Source: Desmodesmus armatus
Lineage: Eukaryota > Chlorophyta > Chlorophyceae > Sphaeropleales > Scenedesmaceae
DNA: 64,000 bases
Assembly: GCA_007449985.2 (NCBI GenBank)
Contig: VIIQ02000002.1
Span: forward strand, 682,001 to 746,000
Direction of reading: 5' to 3'
Part shown: positions 33,731 to 43,952 of the stretch, in pieces
Layout: each line of letters starts with the position of its first letter
How positions within the stretch are numbered: the first letter of the stretch is position 1
Notes under the pieces: generated by a model
The model's input: only the letters and a program-made list of their open reading frames with translations
Databases searched by the model: none
Told to the model about the DNA's origin: nothing
Translations under genes and position numbers: made by a program

Positions 33731-36700
33731 TCAGCCAGTCAGCCGGGGCGTTGTTGGCATCACATGTGCCAGGGTGTGCATGTGTTGGGGGTGTCTGTGG
33801 GTGAGCGCGTGCATGCATCGTGTGGTTGGAGAGTTGAGTGAGGGATGATGTGCTGTGCTTTTTTGCAACGAGTGGAGTGCACTGGGATGGTCTTGCAGTG
33901 CTGACACTGTGGCCTTCAAAACACTGGATGGGGTCAGCAGCATGATCCCAACAGACCTCTTGAACCCAACATCAGTCCCAGGGCAGTTACAATGAAGGTG
34001 AAGGTGCATAGTAATGGCTGATGCATGCAAATGCAATGCCACCCCACATCTCCACAACATTATCAAGATGCTCCTAGTCAAATTACAGAATACATGCATG
34101 CAGACAACTGGCAGAGGTGTGCCCAATCCCACTGCATGAGACATTGCGTTTGGCAATGAGACAGTCCTCCCAACGGCAGTGTGGTGTTGACGACTGCATG
34201 CATTCCACCACTGCCAGCCAAGCTGTGCTTCACCCCAGCAAGCCTCACCATTGACACAAGCACACCCAGCTGCCAGTCAGCACCACCCACTGACATTCAG
34301 TGGGATTGCAAGCTGGGCAGTTTGAGCCAGTGTTCAAACGGCAAATGGTGTTGCCAACAGGGCACAACAGTGCATTGCAAGGGGCACAAATCATCCCCGT
34401 GACAAGCTTCAATGAGCCGACTTCAACACAAAGAGGGACAAGGACATAGCACAAGCTCTACAGGCCGGACAAGCTCAGTGGTATGGTACACCCACACTCT
34501 GCATGCGCAGCACACACCTTGCCTTGTAGCTCTTACCAGTCAAAGTATCTCACACAGAGAGACACGCACGAGCACGCACGCACATACACCACAGCGGACG
34601 TCTGCAGCATTGCACAGGAAGCCTTGCACACAGAGAGCCAGCGGCATAGCAAGCCTGCATCTGGCGCAACCACGGCCACCACAAACCATGCGCATGTATA
34701 TATCTGCTGCTGCTGTGCGTGTGTTCACCAACAACATTGGCATAGCACAAAAACGCAAGCCGCCACACTTTGCAACCACAGAAAGCCCCAACAACCAACT
34801 GAGACCTTAAGGACCGTGCCGACAAGTCCTGTACAGTTCAACAACCAACAGCTTCCGCTTGGACACACCACCCATGCCACACACCACGTGCAGTGACGCA
34901 CAAAATCCACGAACGGATGCATGCACATGCATCAAACTGCGTCCAGGCTGTGCCTGTATGCCAAGTTTGCAATCGCACAATGACAATCACACAAATAACA
35001 GGGGTGAGGACACCACGCCCTCACCCGCAATCAGCCCAGCCTGCACAGCAACATCAGGCCTACACCTGTGTGCACCAAGGGTCCTGATCATCAGAACTGA
35101 TTCCTGCGCTGTCCACTGCAAGCACCTTGTGTCAGTATGTGCAGCAGCCATGTCCACCTGGGACGCAAGGTACAACCAGCCTGACACCAAATGAGCACAC
35201 AGCAGACGATAGCAATTCAACAGGTTGGAGCACGGTGGGGCATCACAGTGCCAGAGAGCACGTTCGGCGATGCCAGACCTCTCGAAGGGTCTTGGGCTCA
35301 AGAACTCCTCCTTTGGAACTTCTCAAACATGTATGCATGCCACACATCATAATGCGACAACCTTGAAAAGCCATCAGAACCAGCACAACGATCAAGTGCT
35401 ACTAGCAAGCGCACAGCATAGGGCACCCTGTGCTGGCAGCTGAGACACTCTTGCATTCATGTGGAGCCTGACCGCAGCCAGGTGTGTGCTGCCACTCAAA
35501 TTGCAGCCCAGCAACAACCTGTGAGACACAAGGAAAAGAAGACGGCCGCCGGTGCAGCACCAGCAACAACCACCAATTGATCTGATTTGCTACATTGCAT
35601 GATGCTGGCCGCAGAAGCTGCCTTGCAGCATGCCATGAGCCGCCAGCAGCAAGCCAAACAAGCATCGAAAAGTGCCCCTGCATGAAGCTTGCACCCCGCA
35701 AAGAGCGTGCCTACTTCTGGTACAAGCCATACCAGTGCTCACCCCCATGACGTCAGGATGCAAACCACAATGTGATGAGGAGTTAAAAGAGCCAGGCCGT
35801 TCAGGCAGCAGTACAACCAGGGGCACACTTGCAAGCACAGCAACAACCCCACTGCACACCACCGGTATCGCAACAAACCCCTCCATACCATACGATCACG
35901 TGCGCATGCTGCCATCCAGCCTGTTGACTAGTGTACCCGCATGGACAAGGCATAAGGCACAGAAACCCTCCCACAGCACCGCACCCTAGAGCCTTCAACA
36001 ACTGAAACACACTTCCCGACGGGATACCTGTGAAGCGCAGCACAACCAAGCTAGTGCCGACAGCGAGGCTGCCTGCAGTGGCACACGTGCAGCCTGGAGT
36101 AGCTCGACAGGGCATGGCATGTGCTGGCCAGGTGACATGCTGAGCACAAAGCACGTCACCAGGCTTGTCTACTTTTGCTTTCCCAGCACGCCTACCGACA
36201 AGCTTACCGATGCTACAGATGACAGGGCCCAAGCATGGCCAAACACTAGAATGCCAGATCACAGGGCGCTGGGCATATGGCCAACCATCCACAATGCTTT
36301 GAGGAGGTAACATCCCCAAATGTGCAAGGCAGAAGAGAGACAGACGGCCAGAACACACACATCCTCCGGTGACTTGAAGCAAACAGCGACAGCATACATA
36401 CACAGCAGCACAGTTGTCTGCAGGTGCAGGAAATGCATGTCTCGCCTCAACCTGCAAGAATGTCAACGCATGCCAGAATGTCGAACAGGAGCCAGACACC
36501 TGAGGCACACCTGCCAGTCTCAGCAGCTTGCCATGCTAGCTGCAGCTGCTCTGGCAGGATGCCCAGGCCCACGGATGTGTACCAAGCATTGTTGCCAAGC
36601 ATTGCCACAGATGTGTACCAAGCATTGTCCCCACCAGCGCTGGGGCAGAGGCAGTCACGCCTGCCAGGCCCAGCACCATGAAGACCAAATAGCCCCAGCC

Positions 36701-38083
36701 TGAAGGACCATTGCACAGTGAAGCCGTGGCCACTGCACAAACATCTGCATCGCACTTGCAAGTGTTGAGGGCTGCATGCCCCAAACACACACCGATGCAG
36801 GCACCATGTCTGTCACCCACGCGCATGTAGGCGTGTCCCACAGATGCAGGGCGCGTCACACAGATGAAGGCGCATAACACAGATGGAGGGGTGTCACACA
36901 GTGCAACCACAATGTCAAGCTCAGGACCATATCAGTAATTGGATGTTACACAGAACATCGCCCGTTTGGGGAGCCAACAAAAGGCTCATTGGGCAAACGC
37001 AACTCTGAGCCGAAACAAAATGACTAACCACACCAACCAATATCATGAACCCCACCAGGCAACCAGGCGATGCACATGGCTGCAGCCCTCGATAATTTCA
37101 TCAGCTGTGATTCAAAGCTGGACCCCAGCAGCCCACACCACACCACTGCATGTGGCAGCACCAGCCCTGCATGTCCAACAAATACAGCCCTGCCTGTAGC
37201 CCGCCAACTGTTGCACCTTGACCAGCACACCCATGGCAGCAGGATGCCAGGCACCCCGAGGACTGCATGTCCCCCAAAAGATAGACATAGAACAAATGCA
37301 GGCACCCCACAGGACTGGGCAGCAGCCCACGTGCATTAGGAGTGTCACACAGATGCAACAGGATGTCAGCCGCAGTCCCACGGCATTCAACAAATCTGCA
37401 ATCACACGGGCGTGAGGAGTGGCGACAGCACCCCACAAGTCCACGAGCCACACATCAAGCTCCACCAAGCAGCCCATACCACACCATCGCAGGCTTGGTC
37501 TCCTGCCCGCGCCACAGATGCGCAAGAGCAGGCACGAGCCTGCAATTGGGGTGCATGTTTTTGACACCCACCAGAGCTGGACTGCCACAGCGCCACATCC
37601 CCAACACGGGCGGCTCGGCTGCCGCCAAAGACACACACAACTGCCACAACACACGCAGGAAGCCTGCGCCCCTCCTGCCAGAAGCATCAGCAAGCTTGCA
37701 GCACTTGAGGATATCATGCGGGGCGCAACTGTCCAAAGCAGCAGAGCATCTCAGGCATCACTTGAGGCCGCAGGACTGAGGAGCCACAAGGGCAAACCAC
37801 CATCGCGTGTGCATCGCATGCGAAACCCTCCTTCCACAACGGCCCACCCATGCACTGCTGCCATACATGCCCACCATGCACATCACTCACCCACCCACCC
37901 CCACCCCCAGGTCATCCCCAGCAGGATCAGTTTCCAACATCAGTTTCCAACCTGACAAGCAGCGCCTGCCGTCCCTGCACGTTTTGCTGCATGGTGCATG
38001 GGTGTTGACTCCTGGAGGATGCACGCCACACACCCCTCCACACACACACACACACACCGCACCTCACACCCTCCCTCCCACCC
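33731..38083. other. 4.35-kb gene-poor stretch between convergent CSP41 and cyclase-like genes
   Basis: No gene can be supported. Two minus-strand open frames (36508-35801 and 37717-37112) are long but Cys/Trp/Leu-rich, lack motifs and look like stop-poor composition effects. The sequence is CA-rich on the plus strand and contains small direct repeats, for example gatgtgtaccaagcattg twice near 36575-36630 and cacagatg-type units near 36840-36900. It may include long 3' untranslated regions. Confidence 0.5.
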
Positions 38084-41052
38084 TCACACATCCTTGCACT
38101 TGGTAGCATGGCGGTCAGCTTTGTTCCGCTGCTGCTCCAGCCCATCCAGGTAGCGCAGCCTGTCCTCTGACTCCCAGACGTACAGCAGCGCGGCGGGCAC
38201 AGCCCAACCAACCAGTACGTGCTGCAGCAACTTCCACACAGGCAGGCCCCCACTGCTGCTCCTGTAGAAGCAGGCTGTGCTGAGCACAAGCAGGGCGCAG
38301 GACATCGTGCTGGCCAGCAGGTGGGAGCGGAAGCGAACCTGCAGGACACACGGAGCGGACAGCAGGCTAGGTCAAAAGGTCCTCAACAGCCGCCACCTTG
38401 CCACACGCATGATTCACTCGGCAGGACCCATGAGGGCCTGCATACACAGGTGCTGCTGAGTATCATAGCAACCGTGCACCCACATACCCTCCTGCTGCAA
38501 GGCGGCTGCTGTTGGTTGGCTGGTCAGCTCTGCTCACACGCATTGCCGGTATCCTCTCTGTCAGCACACCCGCCAGCCCTGGCACCCACCTTGAGGCCTA
38601 GCTGCTCAGCCAGCAGAGCCAGCCCCTTGCCATGATGCAGCCCCAGCACACACTGCACCACAGCTGCAGCTGCTGTGGCTGCCCCTGCAGGCCCACCGCC
38701 AGCCCCCAGCACCGTGCCCCGCTGCATCAGGATGCTGAGCACACCCAGCACAGCAACATGCCCTGCTGCCAGCAGCCTGTGGGCCACCCACAGCACCTCC
38801 CGCCAGCGGCTGTAGCTGCGGGGGCTGACCAGCAGCCACACTGCCGCAACTAGCAGCAGCAGCCACTGTCCACTTGCTGCCAGCAGCAGCTGGGCTCTGC
38901 TGAGAGGGTAGCCGGTGCCAGCACTGCTGCTGCTTGGGTTCCAGAAGCTGAACAGGGTGACTGCCAGGGTCAGCAGGATGAACAGCAGGTCCATGCAAGC
39001 CAGGGGCTGCCTTTGGAACTCCATGTAGGCCGTCTCCAGCACAGGGTCGGTGAAAGACAGGTCCGACTGCAGGGCACGACTGGCAGCGCCCTCCTCTGCA
39101 GCCCCTGATGATGAGGCGGCAGCAGCTGCTGGTGGCGGTGGCGGAGCCTTGCCCTCAGCAGATGCGGTGGCCATGCTGCTACGCTGCGGCTGCCAGTAAG
39201 TGCTTTTGGCGGCACCTTGTGCTGCTGCGATCGCGGCATTGAGCTGCTGCTGCTGCTGCTGGGGCTGTTGGGGCTGCTGCTGCACTGGCTGCTCCCATCG
39301 CTGCTGGCTGTGAGAGGACCTGGCTGGCAACATCACATCCTCCATACTCAGCCGAGGTGCGGGCAACACTGCACGCGGCGCTGTTGTAGCTGGCAGTAGC
39401 GGTGCAGGCAGCTGGGTGGCCTGCTGGATGCTGGGACTGCTCCCCACCTGCATCGCCCAAGACAAGCAGTGCGGCGCGGGTGAGGAGATAGCGATGCACC
39501 ACCTGCTGGATGCACGCTCGGCAGTGGTTTAATGGTCCTGCTGATGACCATGATTTCACTTTCCCAACCCCAGCACACTTTTGCACAATGCGCATCAAAG
39601 CAGTAGGTCAGAGGGATAGCATTCTGTGTAACCCTCAACACGTGCACGCGGACAAGACGAGGAGCTTCAGCAAAATTGTTGCTGCTGCTGAGACGGTCCC
39701 CGTTCTGCCCTTGGCATAATGCCCTGCGGGTGTGGTCGGCGACATGGCATACTGCCCTGTGGGTGTGGTCGGCGACCACACCACGTTTTGCTCCCCTGTC
39801 CTGACCCATGCAAGCCCCCGCCTACCTGTCCCATCAGCGCATGCATCTGCACTTCGCGCCCTCCGTCACACGCAACTTTGCAGACCGGCGTGAACTGCCT
39901 GCCTGCCCCGCTGCTGATGAGGCTGAGTGCTGCGTCAGACACCAGGATGCAGTTTGCGCTGTTGGCGCGGTCCATGTCCAGCAGCAGCAACACATCCTCA
40001 CCAAACAAGCTGTATAGGGCAGGGCAGCGCAGGGAAGGCACGCAGTCGGTCAGGCCAGGCACCTGGCAGCAGCGATCGATTCCAACCCAAGGCGTGCGCA
40101 AGGAAGGTGCCAGCACGCGAGCACACTGATAGCCTGGACAGAGGCGGTGCAGTCTTCCACTTGCAGCAGAAAGGAGCCGCAAGCACACATGCATGTTCAA
40201 AGTATGCTAGCTACACAAGTACTCCCTGTCCTAACACATGTGGGGCGCCTGTTCCCCCAGGCCGTCATATCATGCTCTGCCACCCGCCCTCTGCTGGCCA
40301 CTCACTCGTAGGTCCAGGCACTGTGGCCCACGACTGCTCCAGCGTACTTGCCGGCATGAATGGTGACCTTGACAGCAAGCTGGACGCCATCAGCACCAGG
40401 CAGTTGCACCTGCAGCAGCACCCAGAAAGTGGACAAGCGCCGACATGTTGCTAAATGAGTGAAGGAAGGTGCGTGTGGCGCGGTCATTACTGTTGACAGC
40501 TCATGCAAATGGCTGTCAGGTACACCTGAGATGCTGACAAGATTACCAAGGCATTGTGCTGCAAGCCGGACAGGTGCTAATCGCAGACTGAGAGCAAGAC
40601 CACACCATGTTGCGACACCGCCAGTAGGCTACTGCTGTCAAGCAGCTGCATCCTGCCCACCTGTGACAGCGTGGCCAGCAGCTGCTGAGCCGCATGCAGC
40701 ATGACCTCCGCCTGCTGCCTGCTGGGCATGTCCGGCGAGATGGAGAACAAGCAGGTCAAGCTGTCGTCACCAAGAGCCTTGACCTTATACAGGCCCAAGC
40801 TGTTGGCAACTGCATCAACGGTGCGGTGCACAGCATGGCACCAGTGCACCAGCTCTGGCAGGGAGCTGCTGCACATGGCTTGCCGCGTGTTGACAAAGGA
40901 TGCACACATCAGGGGTGCATCGCTGTAGATCTCCACGTAGGGAGGCTGCTGGTCGACATCCATGAGCCTCTCCATGTTTAGCACTTCCTTCAGAACCCCT
41001 GACTGGCTCACACTCCAGATGCTGCTGCTGCTGGGAGCTCCAGGGGCTGCTG
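38084..41052 (-). CDS. Class III nucleotidyl cyclase-homology protein with C-terminal membrane domain (5' end not resolved)
   Basis: Five exons are well supported in phase: about 41052-40661, 40409-40306, 40009-39826, 39447-38590 and 38338-38084. The first three build a cyclase-homology domain: VEIYSDAPLMCASF (first metal Asp), HRTVDAVANSLGLYKVKALGDD (second metal Asp, and Lys where adenylate cyclases have Lys), VTIHAGKYAGAVVGHSAWTY and, formed across a splice site, TYDLFGEDVLLLLDMDRANS. The Asp before LFG also fits adenine specificity, but the Asn and Arg of the usual VNxAxR motif are absent, so catalysis is doubtful. The last two exons hold a Gln/Ala/Pro-rich linker and about six hydrophobic helices, ending CKDV. 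Upstream exons probably exist (a strong donor GTAAGT lies near 41230). Domain before membrane region is unusual outside algae. Confidence 0.75.
39713..39778 (+). repeat. Two-copy 33-bp tandem repeat in a cyclase-like gene intron
   Basis: Units 39713-39744 and 39745-39777 share ggcata, tgccctg and gggtgtggtcggcgac; they lie in intron 39448-39825. Confidence 0.85.
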
Positions 41053-42145
41053 CCCTGGATCATAAAGGTCAGGACAGCAGATTGCTTGATGATGGGCACA
41101 AACCCTCAGCACCCACATCAGCCTCCCATACTATACCAGAAATCCTGGTGAGGTAACAGTCCGAAAGCCTGGTGAAGTGACAGACAAGCAGGCAAGGTGG
41201 GAGTGCTTACAGTTGCTGTTGCAAAACTTACCGTCAGCACACTGTCGCCATCTGCACCGCACGAGGCCACCAGTTAAATGGTTTTCGGCATGATGTGGGC
41301 CCTGCAAGCCCCTGCGCTGTCCGAAGACGAGGAAAGGTGTGCTGCTAGGAGCGTACGGGCTTGCCAACGCCCTGTGGTGAAGGTGACCGTCAGATGGGCT
41401 ACGATTGAAAGCGGAAAGGACAACACGGTGGCGAATGGAGCCCGATGGGCTTGAGCAAAAGGATTGCAAGAAGAATACAACGTTGGTAAAGGTTGCTGGT
41501 CCTGCAATATAGTCGCCTTGACCAAATTGAGCAGCAGTGCAGCCGCTGAGTGGATGGGCGCGGAGTAACCCCAAGATGAGGGGGTGCTGAGGTCAAACTG
41601 CAACAGCTGCTGCTGTGCGGGCAGCAATTGGCGCATTGCTGGTGAAGCAATGCACAAACATTTACTTGTGGGTTTGCCTGGGGCCTGCGTTCTTGTTATC
41701 CAGGCGAAGGCCTTCTGGGTGAAGAGAGAGTCCATGCTCCATGACCCATACCCGGCAGGCAGGTGTGTCGTGAAACAACTGCTGCTCAACAAGGAGTGCT
41801 TTTTCAAGGTGTCTGAGATCCTTCGAACCCCTGGTTACAGCCCAGCGTCCCCCCCCGCCCTGCTCACGCAGTGCAGGTCACATGAGGTGATTGGCTTGGA
41901 GTGCTTCGATACGAGCCCCCTATTGCGAAGGGGGCATACAAAACTTTTCAATCTCCAAATGTTTACTGAATTATACAGAAGTAGGGTGTTGTCTCACGTG
42001 CATGCTCGACGTCATCCTGTACCTTTCCATTTCAGCATTCTCAGTCATGTGCGCGGCATTGCAACACATCCTGCTGCGACCTGCAACCAGGATCACCAAG
42101 GATCGGGCTCGCCAGTGGTGTGCCAGCGGCGTGCCACTGGCACAG
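41053..42145. other. Possible 5' exons of the cyclase-like gene; ATP11 3' flank
   Basis: On the minus strand, overlapping open frames at 41807-41274 and 41574-41131 end near a strong donor (GTAAGT, near 41230), so one may be a 5' exon of the cyclase-like gene. Its protein has no recognised domain. The tandem motif VTSPGF appears twice in the second frame. The cyclase start and promoter are therefore not fixed. Confidence 0.35.
41835..41839 (-). terminator. Possible polyadenylation signal (TGTAA) for ATP11
   Basis: TGTAA on the minus strand, about 310 nt after the ATP11 stop. Confidence 0.3.
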
Positions 42146-43624
42146 TCACGACTGTGCTGCGGGTGTGGGCCCAGCTGCATTGCTGAGGCCAAGCTCTCTA
42201 CAAAGTTTCTGGAAGTCAAACTGCTGTGGGTTGTGGTTGAACGCGTACACCATCTGGTACGCAGCGGCATCTCTGTAGAATGCCCGCGCAAGCTCCAGTA
42301 GGGTGCGGCCCTGCAGCAAAGGCAGCACACAGTCAAGATCAGCTGTGTGTCCTGCACCACACAGCCAAAGTGGCTGCCGCAGCCACTGTGGCATGGTGGA
42401 TCACTGGCGTCAAGCCGTGTGCAGCCACTGCGAGCTTGTGCAGCTGTAGTGACCTGCACAGGCTCGCTGCTTTGATTTTGAGGCTGAGCTATCGAGCGAT
42501 TATCCCGATTTCACACCCACAACCGAAAAAGCAGCTTCCACAGTGTACCTAAATGGGCGTGTGTGGTTCACTGGTGCACGCTGCTCCTGCTGTTGCCTGG
42601 CAGGCCTGTGAGTTGGGTTGGCACAAGCTCCCAACATGTGAGTTTTCCAACACACTCGAGCCACCTCCGTCGCATCGTGGGGCGCATCAACAGTGTCTGG
42701 CTCAGCTGTCCTGGGTTAGTGGTTTTACTTTCACAGTGCATGAGTGGCCCTAATGCAACACCGCCGCCTACGGTCCAGCCAGCCAGCCCACCAGCCCGCC
42801 CGCCCGCCCTGCAGCCCCTACCTCTGGTGCGCTGATGAGCTGTGTGTTGATGAGGTCCCCCCTGGCCAGCACCACCCCATGGCTCTCCTTCAGGTCGTCA
42901 AACAGCTGCACGGTCATGTGTGGCGGCGCCTGTGGCCCCCACTGCTTGAACTCCTCCACAGTGGTGACCAGCAGCCTGCTGGGGGGCTGCCACTGCAGCA
43001 GCAGGGTCTGGAAGCTGCCCGCCTTCTTGGACAGGGGCAGCACAAAGAGGGGGCTGGCTGCTGCACGGGCTGTGAGGACGGTGTGCTCATCTTTGCTGAG
43101 CACGCTGGCGATGTGGGTGGTGGACGAAGCATGGAACTGCAGGAGCAGCACACCACACCAGGTTGCAGGTCTGCTGACACCACAGGTTGCTGCATTAACT
43201 GCATACACACATATGCTATGCATTTTGTTTCTCCAACATGAGTGTCGAGCATCTCACCGCTGATGGTGACACTTCCTTCTGGCTGGGCTGCCTGCAGGGT
43301 GGGTTGCAAGTAAAGCAGCAGCACGAAATGCTGCAGCCTGCAGTTGCTGACCTGCATCCATATCTCCTCAACAGCGTCGGCTGTCTCATGTTGCAGCCGG
43401 TCGAGCTTCATGATATCACTCAACTTCGTATCCAGGGCTGCAGTGCTGCTGTGGAACCCACGTAACCAGCGTGGCTGGCTGTGGCCATGTTGCTGATGCT
43501 GATGATGCTGTTGGTGCTGCAATGATTGTGAGTACAGTGCCTGTTGCTGGGCAAGGAGCTGTGATGTGCAAGGCACCAGGACATGACGCGCTGCCCTGCT
43601 AGTGTGTGCAGCAAAGGGCAACAT
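42146..43624 (-). CDS. ATP11: Mitochondrial F1-ATPase assembly factor ATP11 (ATPAF1)
   Basis: Three exons (43624-43352, 43136-42822, 42310-42146) join in phase 0 to 250 residues. The first 60 residues, rich in Arg, Ser, His and Gln and including RWLRGFHSST, look like a mitochondrial presequence. The ATP11 domain follows: LSDIMKLDRLQ, PLFVLPLSKKAGSFQTLLLQ, EEFKQWGPQAPPHMTVQLFDDLKE, SHGVVLARGD, and the final helix region RTLLELARAFY, YAFNHNPQQFDFQKLC, which parallels the yeast/human pattern (FVYPLPR.. PPHLT... LMRGE... FNHKP.EF). ATP11 is a chaperone that binds free F1 beta subunit so that it assembles with alpha. Head-to-head with the helicase gene. Confidence 0.92.
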
Positions 43625-43952
43625 AGCTTGCAGCAGACGGATGCTTGTTAACAGTTGTGTGAACTCGGGCGCCTACATCAAAGTAGTTGTGGAGCAAATG
43701 CGACACGTTCTTGATAGCTCCTGTTGTCAGTGTGTAAGTGATCTGGCTGGTGATCAGCGGTTCAAGTCGAAGTAAGCAGTGACCTGGAGCTCCATCAATT
43801 GGTCGCATCATAACACCACATATCACATGCGTTCCTCGTCACAAGCCCACGGTTAACTGAGTTCAACACAGCTGTTGTTTGCTGCCAGCACACTCTTGAC
43901 GCTGCACCGTGGGTAGGCTGGCACAGGTTTCTCGCAGAACCATCCTTTTTAG
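43625..43952. promoter_or_regulatory. Bidirectional promoter interval, ATP11 / SMUBP2-like helicase
   Basis: Only 328 bp separate the divergent ATGs at 43624 and 43953. No specific motif is recognised. Confidence 0.5.

Noticed and set aside
35801..37717. Minus-strand open frames of 235 and 201 codons
   Set aside because: No start context, splice support or domains; Cys/Trp-rich composition expected from the reverse complement of CA-rich DNA.
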